Shown here piece by piece: positions 24,944-33,736 of a DNA stretch of 64,000 nt (within the stretch, counting starts at the first letter, position 1; every line of letters begins with the position of its first letter). The stretch spans positions 1 to 64,000 of the forward strand of contig NZ_JAPKIB010000020.1 of the NCBI RefSeq assembly GCF_036759925.1, written 5' to 3'. The notes beneath the pieces were generated by a model that ran no database searches, was not told where the DNA came from, and saw only the letters and a list, made by a program, of their open reading frames with translations. Position numbers and translations under genes: made by a program. This DNA is from Kluyvera sp036759925 (GTDB taxonomy: Bacteria > Pseudomonadota > Gammaproteobacteria > Enterobacterales > Enterobacteriaceae).

Positions 24944-25879
24944 TTATTCAGACTGCCAGTAAAGCGGTGAACCGAACGCGTCAATGTAGTAATCGATAAT
25001 CGCCCGAACGTTTAGCGGAGGGTGGCGAGCATTCGGATAGATTGCCGCGATGTGCTGCGGCTCTGTTTTTATGGAGGTGTCCAGATCAGGCAGCAGCCCG
25101 ACAAGCTCGCCGCTCTTCAACCTGTCTCCAATCAGCCAGTCAGGAAACAACACAATCCCCATCCCACCGAGTGCGGCAATCAGCAGCGTTTCAGCATTAT
25201 TGGATGACATCAGTGGCGAGACGGGATAGTGAACCCACTCCTCTCCGTGCCTGCGCAGCAACCAGCGATTTGGTCCCGACGAGCCGCGATAGACCAGGCA
25301 TTTATGACGAGCGAAATCTTCAGGTGAATCAGGCATGCCGTGCCGGCGGATGTAATCCGGTGACGCGGCAAGATGGTAGAACTGCTGGCCAAACACGCGC
25401 GCATGGAATGATGAGTCCGTCAGTGTGCCAATCCGGAAAATGACGTCAGCCGGCTCCCGGTGCGGATCGATGTAATCATCGGTCAGCGTAAGCTCAATGA
25501 TGAGACCAGGATATCGTTCTGTCAGGCCGGGTAACGCTGGCGCCACATGCCGCTGTCCAAAGAACACCGGCGCGTTTATGCGGACCACTCCGGAAGGCTC
25601 AAGCGTTCTCTCGTTTAGTTCCCGCTGTGCCTCTGCGAGGCTGCCCGTCATGGCTCGCGCATAGCGGATAAAAAGATGGCCACTTTCCGTCGGCATGATA
25701 GCCCTGGTGTTGCGGTAAAAGAGCTGCTGTCCGAGCGCATCCTCCATCTGATGGATGATGCGCGATACCTGAGAGGCAGATATCCCTTCTCGGCGTGCCA
25801 CTACAGAGAAATTCTGCGTTTCATAGACGTCTACAAAAATCTGCAGGGCGCGAATATTGATGTTCCCAGGTTCTTTCAT
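24944..25879 (-). CDS. LysR-family transcriptional regulator
   Basis: 311 residues from ATG 25879 (MKEPGNINIRALQIF); a start ten codons upstream is in frame but does not fit the family. The N-terminal winged helix-turn-helix is at about 20-60 (SVVARREGISASQVSRIIHQMEDALGQQ is its core, in two parts). A substrate-binding domain runs from about 90 to 300. It is divergent from two YdcZ-type transporter genes and probably controls them. Ligand unknown. It lies within the inserted element. Confidence 0.85.
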   Translation of the reverse strand: MKEPGNINIRALQIFVDVYETQNFSVVARREGISASQVSRIIHQMEDALGQQLFYRNTRAIMPTESGHLFIRYARAMTGSLAEAQRELNERTLEPSGVVRINAPVFFGQRHVAPALPGLTERYPGLIIELTLTDDYIDPHREPADVIFRIGTLTDSSFHARVFGQQFYHLAASPDYIRRHGMPDSPEDFARHKCLVYRGSSGPNRWLLRRHGEEWVHYPVSPLMSSNNAETLLIAALGGMGIVLFPDWLIGDRLKSGELVGLLPDLDTSIKTEPQHIAAIYPNARHPPLNVRAIIDYYIDAFGSPLYWQSE

Positions 25880-25978
25880 TAATGCATATCCCGCACAGGT
25901 GTTTATCACATTATGGCATTTTTCTCATCTATGTTAAGTCGTAATCTTCTCCGCCTGAACAACTGGAGACTGATTGTT

Positions 25979-26413
25979 ATGCAACTGATATTGATTTTTA
26001 TCGTAATTGCAGGAGGCATGGGGCTGTCCGTAGAGGCAGGATTGCTTGGGCCATTGGGTGGAGAGGTCGGTGACCTCTGGGCCACCTTCAGCATATTTGG
26101 CGTGGGCGCCGCACTGACATTCCTGCTGATGCTTTTTTTCAGTCCTCGTAACAGCCCGTCGTTCTTTGCACAGCCTTCATGGCAGTTGCTTGGCGGTGTG
26201 CTTGGGCCGATTTACGTCATCATCCTGACCGTGGCAACGCCGGCAATCGGCATCGCCATGACTATGATAGGCATCCTGGCAGGCCAGGTCTTCAAAAGCC
26301 TGATTATTGACCACTTTGGCCTGCTCGGCACGCCGCACAGAAAAATTGACAGTAAACGCATTATTGCACTGATTTTCATCATTGGAGCGCTGGTTATGGT
26401 TGCACAAGGGTAA
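25979..26413 (+). CDS. YdcZ-type (DUF606) DMT half-transporter, first of a pair
   Basis: 144 residues from ATG 25979, ten bases after GGAG. An upstream ATG at 25913 would add a charged 22-residue extension not typical of the family. Five predicted membrane helices, with the family features GGMGLSVEAG near the start and IGILAGQVFKSLIIDHFG in the fourth helix. Single-domain DMT proteins of this type work as pairs. Substrate unknown. The next gene starts 10 bp later and encodes the likely partner. Confidence 0.8.
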   Translation: MQLILIFIVIAGGMGLSVEAGLLGPLGGEVGDLWATFSIFGVGAALTFLLMLFFSPRNSPSFFAQPSWQLLGGVLGPIYVIILTVATPAIGIAMTMIGILAGQVFKSLIIDHFGLLGTPHRKIDSKRIIALIFIIGALVMVAQG

Positions 26414-26422
26414 GGTAACATT

Positions 26423-26914
26423 ATGACTATTATCATGATTTTTCTCGCCGTCATCGGTGGTGCTATGCTGAGTATCCAGGCGGCTATCAACAGCCAGTTG
26501 GGCAGCAAGGTCGGCGTATTCAAAAGCGCGTTTCTGACATTTTCGATAGGTGCGCTGGTGACAGGGCTGCTTATCTTTTTCTTCGAACCTAAACACGCCC
26601 TGACCCTGATGGATGTGCCTAAATGGCAACTGCTGGGTGCAATGTTTGGCGTGCCATATATCGTCATTATGGTACTGGCCGTCCAGCGCATTGGCGCTGC
26701 AATTGCCACGGTTGCCGTCATTTTGGGTCAGCTAACCATGAGCATGCTGATTGATAACTTCGGCTGGCTGGGCAATGAGCCGATTCCGTTCTCGATGAGC
26801 CGACTTGGCGCCATCGTCTGCCTGGGGATCGCACTGTTCTTTATTTACTCCAGCAGCAAGTCAAAAGCCGCACCGGCTAAAAACCCCCTGTCGCAGGCAG
26901 CCGCTAATAAATAA
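26423..26914 (+). CDS. YdcZ-type (DUF606) DMT half-transporter, second of a pair
   Basis: 163 residues, five hydrophobic helices, and family motifs GGAMLSIQAAINSQLG at the N-terminus and ILGQLTMSMLIDNFGWLG in the fourth helix. It ends in a short Lys/Ala-rich cytosolic tail. Ribosome site AAGG seven bases before the ATG. Probably a heterodimer with the preceding gene product, under the divergent LysR regulator. Confidence 0.82.
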   Translation: MTIIMIFLAVIGGAMLSIQAAINSQLGSKVGVFKSAFLTFSIGALVTGLLIFFFEPKHALTLMDVPKWQLLGAMFGVPYIVIMVLAVQRIGAAIATVAVILGQLTMSMLIDNFGWLGNEPIPFSMSRLGAIVCLGIALFFIYSSSKSKAAPAKNPLSQAAANK

Positions 26915-26941
26915 GTCCAGCCAGTTCTGACGACCACTTTC

Positions 26942-26978
26942 TAAAAAGTGCCAAAAATTTTCCTGGCACTTTTTAGCT
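26942..26978 (+). terminator. terminator after the transporter pair
   Basis: A 12-bp perfect stem (TAAAAAGTGCCA at 26942-26953 with TGGCACTTTTTA at 26964-26975) with a 10-nt loop. Downstream T content is low, but the stem itself ends in T5. Confidence 0.7.
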
Positions 26979-27234
26979 ACTACTTTGCAATGTCAAAGCT
27001 AAGTTCAGATATCCGGTGGACAAAACTTAAATGTCCGCTTTTCGCTCATAGCGGACATTAGCACAGGCTATTTACCATAAGGTCTCATTACGCGTACCGC
27101 TCAGACGGGCTGGGTGCGTTTCTGACATATCCCCGGTAAAAAAAGTAACAACCCCCCCGAAAATGAACGCCAGAAACGCGACTTAAGAATCTACCCTATG
27201 AATGGATATGCACTCAACCGAATTGATCCTGGTT
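26979..27234. other. non-coding stretch between cargo and transposase
   Basis: 256 bp without a gene. It holds a palindrome, AATGTCCGCT / AGCGGACATT (27030-27039 and 27050-27059). A similar one, TCCGCTT / AAGCGGA, lies on the other side of the LysR-transporter cargo at 24857-24878. It may include the original distal end of a shorter insertion sequence, but I found no copy of the terminal repeat here. Confidence 0.4.
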
Positions 27235-28574
27235 TCAATCTATTTTATCGGGATCAGACTTCTTTTTAGGTAACTTCGGGGGCTTAACTTGCTGATGACT
27301 TTGCGTTCGGCGCGTAAGCCAGGGATGGTCAGCTTTAGGCTTGACATAGTATTTTGAGCGTAAATCGATACGGGCATTATCCACTCGTTCATGGACACTC
27401 TTTTCATCATCCAGTGGTATAGGCTCCGGGCCATCAACATACTTTTCCCAGCCCAGCGCTTTCCCGTCATACAGAACTTTAATTTCACCGTCAAAGTTCT
27501 CGCATACCGTAACAACCGAATGCCTAAGTCGATATCCCCGGCCCTCACTGCGTACCTGAAACGCACTGCTTTTGTACTGGAAAGTGAGATTTTTAGACAG
27601 AATGCGCTTCGCCTGTAGGCTGAAGATATAACCCAGTTCCTCTTCAGAATGGCGCACATCAAGATGAGCATTATCAGTAGTACGAGGCGACGTAGCGAAC
27701 CGGTTGTTATAGGCTTCAATAAAGGTCGGCAACCATGCATTTGCTGTTTCAATATCACTGATACTCTGAAGCCGCATTTCTTTGACCAGCCTGTCCTGTA
27801 GTGTCTGATTGGCGCGCTCTACCCGCCCTTTTGCCTGCGGGCTGTTGGCATGGATTGGCTCGATGCCCAGTGTCTTTATCGCACGAGTGAACTGGGTCAG
27901 CTCACCTTCCCGCTCTGGGTTATTTACCCTGAATATACTGTGTCTATCAGAGTAGAGAGCGAGCGGTACGCCATGATCATTAAGGTAACCCCGGAGGGTT
28001 TCCATGTAAGCCCGGGTTGTTTCAGCAGGAGCGAAACGCAGCGCCATCAAAGCACTGGTGGCATCATCAATGAAAACGATCAGTGTGCATCTGGGCCTCG
28101 ATTTTCAAACCAGTCATGAGGTGAGCCATCAATCTGGATCAGTTCACCGTAAGATGGTCGTCGCATGCGGCGTTGATATATACGGGCAATTTTACGACGG
28201 CGTTCACGCCATAACCCCTCTTCTATCATCCACTTTCTGAGAGTTTCAACGGATAAAGATAAACCGTGTATCTCGCGCAATTTTTCGCACGCAAATGTAG
28301 GTCCAAAATCAGCGTAGCGGCCTTTGAGGAGTGAAATTACTGTTGCTCTGAATTCGGTAGAAAAGGAATTATTAGGACGCTTTCCACGTCGGCGGGAAAC
28401 CAGACCAGAAGGCCCTTCATTTCTATACCGTTGCACCAGACGTTTAACCTGCCGAATAGAAATGCCAATGCGTGCCGCAGCTTGTTCCTGAGTAATATGT
28501 CGATTAACTGACTCCTGAATAATCTGAAGTCGGTCGAGTTCCTTATGACTCATCGTAACAGTCTCTTTGATCAT
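27235..28574 (-). pseudogene. ISNCY/IS1202-like DDE transposase, frameshifted
   Basis: Codons from ATG 28574 (MIKETVTMSHKELDRL) give a helix-turn-helix region with ITQEQAAARIGISIRQVKRL (about 33-52). The frame ends at 28080 after DWFENRGPDAH. The rest of the protein (CTLIVFIDDATS and on, to 27235) is in another frame. One base is missing around 28090-28094, between the codon for Pro and TGC. Catalytic acids expected for the rve fold are all present: Asp in IQIDGSPHDWFE, Asp in ALYSDRHSIF, and Glu in AKGRVERANQTLQD. The combined length of about 446 residues fits the family. There is no slippery run at the break, so programmed frameshifting is unlikely. Confidence 0.8.
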
Positions 28575-28618
28575 GAAAAATCCCCCAGAGAATTGTCTGG
28601 GGACATTTTAGAATGGTT

Positions 28619-28648
28619 CAAAGGGGACATTACAGCTTGGTGTTAACA
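28619..28648 (-). repeat. right terminal inverted repeat of the element
   Basis: On the minus strand it starts TGTTAACACCAAGC. 21 of 30 positions match the left end. It lies 44 bp upstream of the transposase start codon. Confidence 0.65.
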
Positions 28649-28661
28649 CATGGCTAACATC
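28649..28661. repeat. 13-bp direct repeat, right copy (target-site duplication)
   Basis: CATGGCTAACATC, identical to 24149-24161. The match stops at the element border on one side. Confidence 0.75.
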
Positions 28662-28770
28662 TCCTGCCTTTCGGCGGGTAAGAGGCTAGCCTGTATGTGT
28701 CGAGCATATAGGGGCCTCATTCGATTTAGAGTCGAGTGGGGCTTTTCTCTATCTACCGCAGAGCACCTGA
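28649..28770 (-). pseudogene. orphaned 5' leader of hok (mok/sok region)
   Basis: On the minus strand this stretch contains GAGGCCCC, a short frame starting ATGCTCGACACATAC, AGGCTAGCCTCTTACC, then GGCAGGAG nine bases before the ATG of the 13-bp repeat. The order and several blocks resemble the plasmid R1 hok leader (GAGGCATCCC, GATAGCCTCTTACC, AAGGAG, ATG) recalled from memory. Joined to the hok coding region at 24151, it would restore a normal hok locus with a good ribosome site. It therefore looks like the displaced leader left by the insertion. The antisense RNA promoter itself was not identified. Confidence 0.5.
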
Positions 28771-28850
28771 AGCAGATAGCCTCAAGCACCCGAGCGCATT
28801 TTCACCCTTTCCTGCATCACCGTCTGCTAAGATGTCGGTCCGAATACAGA

Positions 28851-29285
28851 CTATTGCCAGGCTGATTTCCCGCCCAGCGCATATTTGCCAGCACCGAGAA
28901 ACGCAATCGCCAGCGCCGCCACAAAGAAGTACACCAGACTTTCAATCGCCCATGCCCCGGTTTTATCCAGCGCACCAGTATTTCCCAGCCCAACCATCAG
29001 CCATGCCACAACCATCGTAAACGCTAACACCAGCGCCGCCGGGCGGGTCAGTACCCCGAGGATCAGCAGGATAGGCGCAACAACCTCACCCACCAGCACA
29101 CCATAGGCGATAAAGCCCGGCAGCCCTTTTGCCACCAGCATCGCGCTAATCCCGTCAACCCCATCAAACAGCTTGTGCAGCCCATGGAACAGCATCAACC
29201 CACCAACGACAAGACGCAGTAATAATTTACCAAAATCTTCATGCGACAACGTGCGGTTCACTGCCTGAAGTAACTTTATAATCAT
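28851..29285 (-). CDS. DoxX-family membrane protein
   Basis: 144 residues, four hydrophobic helices, with the DoxX features LLLRLVVGGLMLFHGLHKL near the N-terminus and LILGVLTRPAAL in the middle. Family members are often linked to oxidative or thiosulfate metabolism, but the function here is unknown. A GGGA ribosome site precedes the ATG. It is divergent from poxB, which might share regulation. Not present between hcr and poxB in K-12. Confidence 0.82.
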   Translation of the reverse strand: MIIKLLQAVNRTLSHEDFGKLLLRLVVGGLMLFHGLHKLFDGVDGISAMLVAKGLPGFIAYGVLVGEVVAPILLILGVLTRPAALVLAFTMVVAWLMVGLGNTGALDKTGAWAIESLVYFFVAALAIAFLGAGKYALGGKSAWQ

Positions 29286-29438
29286 TTAAATTTTTTCCCT
29301 GTTTATCCCTATAAACCATCTACGGTACTGCTTCTCATTTACTAAATATACCCGCTGAAAATAAGGGTATTTTCCCAGCGAAACGACGAGTTTCATCTAA
29401 ACTTGTAACCGGTATCACAATTCAGGAGATGGAAAACC

Positions 29439-31157
29439 ATGAAACAGACCGTAGCCAACTACATTGCCAAAACGCTAGAGCAGGCGGGAGTGAAACGAAT
29501 CTGGGGCGTGACGGGCGATTCGCTCAATGGCCTTAGCGATAGCCTGAACCGAATGGGCACCATTGCGTGGATGCCGACGCGACATGAAGAAGTGGCCGCT
29601 TTTGCAGCGGGCGCAGAGGCGCAGCTCACCGGCGAACTTGCAGTATGCGCCGGTTCCTGCGGGCCAGGAAACCTGCACCTCATTAACGGACTCTTTGACT
29701 GCCACCGCAACCACGTACCGGTGCTTGCCATAGCCGCACATATCCCGTCGAGTGAAATCGGCAGCGGTTACTTCCAGGAAACCCATCCACAGGAGTTGTT
29801 CCGCGAATGCAGCCACTACTGTGAACTGGTATCGACACCAGAACAGATCCCACAGGTGCTGGCCATTGCCATGCGTAAAGCAGTGCTCAACCGCGGCGTG
29901 TCCGTGGTGGTTCTGCCGGGCGATGTCGCGCTGAAGGCCGCGCCAGAGAGCGCCAGCACCAACTGGTACCCCGCGCCGCATCCCATTGTCACACCACCAC
30001 TGAGCGAGCTGGAAAAGTTGGCTGATAAGCTCAAGTCAGCGCGTAATATTACCCTGCTGTGCGGCAGCGGATGCGCCGGGGCACATGAAGAACTAACCGC
30101 ATTTGCCGGCAAGCTAAAATCCCCTATCGTTCACGCGCTGCGCGGCAAAGAGCACGTTGAATATGACAACCCGTATGACGTCGGCATGACCGGGCTTATC
30201 GGTTTCTCTTCCGGATTCCACGCCATGATGAATGCCGATACCCTCATCCTGCTCGGCACTCAGTTCCCCTACCGACCGTTCTACCCGACCGAAAGCACCA
30301 TCATCCAGATAGACATTAACCCTGCGAGCATCGGCGCGCACAGCAAAGTGGATATGGCGCTGGTGGGCGATGTGAAAGCCACGCTGGCGGCGCTACTGCC
30401 GCTGCTAGAAGAAAAAAGCGATCGGAGCTTCCTCGATAAAGCGCTGGAACACTATCGCAGCGCACGCAAAGGGCTAGACGATTTAGCCAAGCCAAGCGAT
30501 AAGGTCATCCACCCGCAGTATCTGGCGCAGCAAATCAGCCGTTTCGCCAGCGAAGATGCCATCTTCACCTGCGATGTGGGCACCCCAACCGTGTGGGCCG
30601 CACGCTATCTGCAAATGAACGGGAAGCGCCGTCTTCTGGGCTCGTTTAACCATGGTTCCATGGCTAACGCGATGCCGCAGGCGCTGGGTGCGCAGGCCAC
30701 GGAACCCGGGCGCCAGGTGGTGGCGATGTGCGGCGACGGTGGCTTCAGCATGCTGATGGGCGATTTCCTCTCGGTCGTGCAAATGAAGCTGCCGGTGAAA
30801 ATCGTGGTCTTTAACAACAGCATACTGGGCTTTGTGGCGATGGAAATGAAAGCCGGGGGCTATCTGACCGACGGCACGGAGCTTGGCGACACTAACTTTG
30901 CGCGCATCGCAGAAGCCTGCGGGATAACCGGCATCCGCGTCGAGAAATCCGCTGACGTCGAGGACGCCCTGCAACGCGCCTTCAGCATCGACGGCCCAGT
31001 GCTGGTTGACGTGGTTGTCGCGAAAGAAGAGCTGGCGATCCCGCCGCAGGTTAAGCTCGAGCAGGCCAAAGGTTTCAGCCTGTATATGCTGCGCGCCATT
31101 ATCAGCGGCCGCGGTGATGAAGTCATTGAACTGGCGAAAACCAACTGGCTCAGGTAA
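29439..31157 (+). CDS. poxB: pyruvate dehydrogenase (quinone) / pyruvate oxidase PoxB
   Basis: Peripheral membrane flavoenzyme that converts pyruvate to acetate and CO2 and reduces ubiquinone, mainly in stationary phase. 572 residues, as in K-12. N-terminal thiamin domain with the catalytic Glu in PTRHEEVAAF (about 46-55), a central FAD domain, and a C-terminal thiamin-binding GDGG to FNN motif (about 432-460). The Arg-rich C-terminal membrane-binding tail (MLRAIISGRGDEVIELAKTN is its start) is present. Ribosome site AGGAG upstream. Probably co-transcribed with ltaE and ybjT. Confidence 0.96.
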   Translation: MKQTVANYIAKTLEQAGVKRIWGVTGDSLNGLSDSLNRMGTIAWMPTRHEEVAAFAAGAEAQLTGELAVCAGSCGPGNLHLINGLFDCHRNHVPVLAIAAHIPSSEIGSGYFQETHPQELFRECSHYCELVSTPEQIPQVLAIAMRKAVLNRGVSVVVLPGDVALKAAPESASTNWYPAPHPIVTPPLSELEKLADKLKSARNITLLCGSGCAGAHEELTAFAGKLKSPIVHALRGKEHVEYDNPYDVGMTGLIGFSSGFHAMMNADTLILLGTQFPYRPFYPTESTIIQIDINPASIGAHSKVDMALVGDVKATLAALLPLLEEKSDRSFLDKALEHYRSARKGLDDLAKPSDKVIHPQYLAQQISRFASEDAIFTCDVGTPTVWAARYLQMNGKRRLLGSFNHGSMANAMPQALGAQATEPGRQVVAMCGDGGFSMLMGDFLSVVQMKLPVKIVVFNNSILGFVAMEMKAGGYLTDGTELGDTNFARIAEACGITGIRVEKSADVEDALQRAFSIDGPVLVDVVVAKEELAIPPQVKLEQAKGFSLYMLRAIISGRGDEVIELAKTNWLR

Positions 31158-31194
31158 AAATGGAGGCATTATTCTGAGTTAAAAAGGAAATGCC

Positions 31195-32196
31195 GTGATC
31201 GACCTACGCAGTGATACCGTAACCCGCCCGACGCGCGCCATGCTGGAAGAGATGATGGCCGCGCCGGTCGGGGATGATGTTTATGGCGACGACCCTACCG
31301 TTAACGCCCTCCAACACTACGCCGCCGAGGTGTCTGGTAAAGAGGCGGCGCTTTTCTTACCTACCGGTACCCAGGCTAACCTGGTGGCCCTGTTGAGCCA
31401 CTGCGAACGCGGTGAAGAGTATATTGTCGGCCAGGGCGCACATAACTATCTGTATGAAGCGGGCGGTGCCGCGGTGCTGGGCAGCATCCAGCCGCAGCCG
31501 ATTGATGCCGCCTCGGACGGCACGCTGCCGCTCGATAAAGTGGCAGCGAAAATCAAAGCTGACGATATCCACTTCGCGCGCACTAAACTGCTGAGCATCG
31601 AAAACACCCATAACGGCAAAGTGCTGCCACAGGCGTACCTAAAAGACGCGTGGGAATTTACCCGTGAGCGCGGTCTGGCGCTGCACGTGGACGGCGCACG
31701 CATCTTCAACGCCCTGGTCAGCTATGGCTGCGAGCTTAAAGATATCACCCAGTACTGCGACTCGTTCACCATCTGCCTCTCTAAAGGCCTCGGCACACCG
31801 GTTGGTTCACTGCTGGTTGGCAGCCACGACTACATCAAACGTGCGAATCGCTGGCGTAAAATGACCGGCGGCGGAATGCGCCAGGCGGGCATTCTGGCGG
31901 CAGCCGGGCTGTATGCGCTGAAAAACAACGTTGCCCGTCTGCAGGATGACCACGATAACGCCGCATGGCTTGCCGAGCAGTTGCGTGAGATTGGTGCAGA
32001 TGTGATGCGCCACGATACCAATATGCTGTTTGTCCGCGTCGGTGACGCTCACGCCTCGCAGTTGGGTGAGTACATGAAGGAACGTGGCGTGTTGATTAAC
32101 GCCTCGCCTGTCGTGCGCCTGGTGACCCATCTGGACGTTAATCGTCAGCAGCTCGCGGAAGTTGTCTCACACTGGAAAGCCTTTTTAGCCCGCTAA
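31195..32196 (+). CDS. ltaE: low-specificity L-threonine aldolase
   Basis: PLP enzyme that cleaves threonine or allo-threonine to glycine and acetaldehyde. 333 residues, as in K-12. The Schiff-base lysine is in ICLSKGLGTPVGS (about 192-204), and DLRSDTVTRP at the N-terminus is the family hallmark. The start is GTG at 31195, after AAAAAGG. It follows poxB by 37 bp. Confidence 0.96.
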   Translation: MIDLRSDTVTRPTRAMLEEMMAAPVGDDVYGDDPTVNALQHYAAEVSGKEAALFLPTGTQANLVALLSHCERGEEYIVGQGAHNYLYEAGGAAVLGSIQPQPIDAASDGTLPLDKVAAKIKADDIHFARTKLLSIENTHNGKVLPQAYLKDAWEFTRERGLALHVDGARIFNALVSYGCELKDITQYCDSFTICLSKGLGTPVGSLLVGSHDYIKRANRWRKMTGGGMRQAGILAAAGLYALKNNVARLQDDHDNAAWLAEQLREIGADVMRHDTNMLFVRVGDAHASQLGEYMKERGVLINASPVVRLVTHLDVNRQQLAEVVSHWKAFLAR

Positions 32197-32206
32197 GGAG
32201 CATGAC

Positions 32207-33649
32207 GTGCCACGTACTATTCTGGTTTTTGGTGCCAGCGGCTATATCGGCCAGCACCTGGTGTCTGAATTAAGCCAGCGCGGGTATACCGTGCGGGCGG
32301 TGGCACGTCGTATTGAGCGGCTGCAAAAACGTCAGCTTCCGGGCGTGACCTGCTATTCGGTCGATCTGGAAAAAACCACCGATGTCGCCAGGCTGCTCAA
32401 CGGTGTCGATACCGTCTACTACCTGGTGCACGGTATGGGTGAGAGCAAAGATTTTATCAAGCACGAACGTCGGGTGGCGGAAAACGTGCGTGACGCGCTG
32501 CTGATAACCCCGGTGAAACAGCTGATCTTTTTAAGCTCACTGCAGGCACCGGAGCATGAACAGTCGCCGCACCTACGTGCCCGCCAGCTCACCGCAGATA
32601 TCCTGCGCAGCGCGGGCGTACCGGTAAGCGAGCTACGCGCCGGCATCATTGTCGGCGCGGGTTCAGCCGCTTTTGAGGTGATGCGCGACATGGTGTACAA
32701 CCTGCCAGTGCTTACCCCGCCGCGCTGGGTGCGTTCACGTACCACGCCTATCGCGCTGGAAAACCTGCTGGTCTACCTGGTCGAGCTCTTAAACCATCCA
32801 TCGTCGGAACACCGCGTGTTCGAAGCAGCGGGCCCGGAGGAGCTAACCTACCAGCAGCAGTTTGAACATTTTATGGCGGTCAGCGGTCGTCATCGCCCGC
32901 TTATCCCGATCCCACTTCCCACCAGTTGGATCTCGGTGTGGTTCTTAAACGTGATTACCTCCGTGCCGCCAACGATCGCCAAAGCGCTGATCCAGGGATT
33001 AAAGCACGATCTGCTGGCGGACGATCGCACGCTACGGGCGTTGATCCCGCAGCAGTTGATCCCTTTCGACGAAGCGGTGCGCCGCACGCTGGAAGAGGAG
33101 AAAAAGCTCGCCAACTCCAGCGACTGGGGTTACGACGCACAGGCCTTTGCTCGCTGGCGACCCGAGTACGGCTTTTTTGCCAAGCAAGCTGGCTTTACCG
33201 TGCAGACTTCCGCGAGCCTCTCCGCCCTGTGGCAGGTCGTCAATCGTCTGGGTGGTAAAGAGGGCTATTTCTTCGGTAACGTGCTGTGGAAAACGCGTGC
33301 GGCGATGGATCTGCTGGTCGGTCATCGTCTCGCCAAGGGCCGCCCGCCGCGGGAAATGTTGCAGGTGGGCGATACCGTCGACAGCTGGAAGGTGATTATC
33401 GTTGAGCCGGAAAAAGCGCTAACCTTATTGTTTGGCATGAAGGCGCCGGGCCTTGGTCGTCTGAGCTTTACGATGGTCGATAAAGGCACGCATCGAGAAC
33501 TGGACGTGCGCGCCTGGTGGCATCCGCACGGTATGCCAGGATTACTGTACTGGCTGTTGATGATCCCGGCACATCTGTTTATCTTCCGGGGAATGGCGCG
33601 GCGTATCACCCGTCTGGCAGAAGAAGCGACAGGAAAAAGTGCGCAATAA
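32207..33649 (+). CDS. ybjT: putative NAD(P)-binding protein YbjT
   Basis: 480 residues. The N-terminal Rossmann motif GASGYIGQHL (about 9-18) is followed by an atypical SDR/NmrA-like domain. The C-terminal half is a DUF2867-type domain (about 340-470) ending in one hydrophobic stretch (GLLYWLLMIPAHLFIF). GTG start after AAGGAG, 10 bp from ltaE. The physiological role is not known. Confidence 0.93.
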   Translation: MPRTILVFGASGYIGQHLVSELSQRGYTVRAVARRIERLQKRQLPGVTCYSVDLEKTTDVARLLNGVDTVYYLVHGMGESKDFIKHERRVAENVRDALLITPVKQLIFLSSLQAPEHEQSPHLRARQLTADILRSAGVPVSELRAGIIVGAGSAAFEVMRDMVYNLPVLTPPRWVRSRTTPIALENLLVYLVELLNHPSSEHRVFEAAGPEELTYQQQFEHFMAVSGRHRPLIPIPLPTSWISVWFLNVITSVPPTIAKALIQGLKHDLLADDRTLRALIPQQLIPFDEAVRRTLEEEKKLANSSDWGYDAQAFARWRPEYGFFAKQAGFTVQTSASLSALWQVVNRLGGKEGYFFGNVLWKTRAAMDLLVGHRLAKGRPPREMLQVGDTVDSWKVIIVEPEKALTLLFGMKAPGLGRLSFTMVDKGTHRELDVRAWWHPHGMPGLLYWLLMIPAHLFIFRGMARRITRLAEEATGKSAQ

Positions 33650-33736
33650 CCCTTTTTCGTCTTAGTTTCCCATTGCATACGAGTGAAATAAACGGAAGAA
33701 TGCGCACGAAACTCTTTTTTAACACTGTGGATGATT

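Larger units (their letters stand above)
24162..28648. mobile_element. 4.49-kb ISNCY/IS1202-like element with relBE and transporter cargo, inserted in hok
   Basis: Ends: 24162-24191 and 28619-28648 form an imperfect inverted repeat starting TGTCAAC / TGTTAAC, with 21 of 30 positions matching. Both ends carry subterminal ATGTC-type motifs. Outside them is a 13-bp direct repeat. Content from left to right: relE (amber mutant), relB, lysR, two YdcZ-type genes, and a frameshifted DDE transposase whose start lies 74 bp from the right end, as expected for an insertion sequence. The cargo lies between the transposase 3' side and the left end. The element has split a hok gene between leader and coding region. 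Alternative: a basic insertion sequence plus later recombination; the matching duplication argues for one transposition. Its own transposase is broken, so it is probably immobile now unless helped in trans. Confidence 0.7.

Noticed and set aside
27235..28574. Transposase as a two-gene (orfA/orfB) element with programmed frameshift
   Set aside because: The break falls inside the catalytic core, no slippery heptamer is present, and relatives of this class have one long frame.
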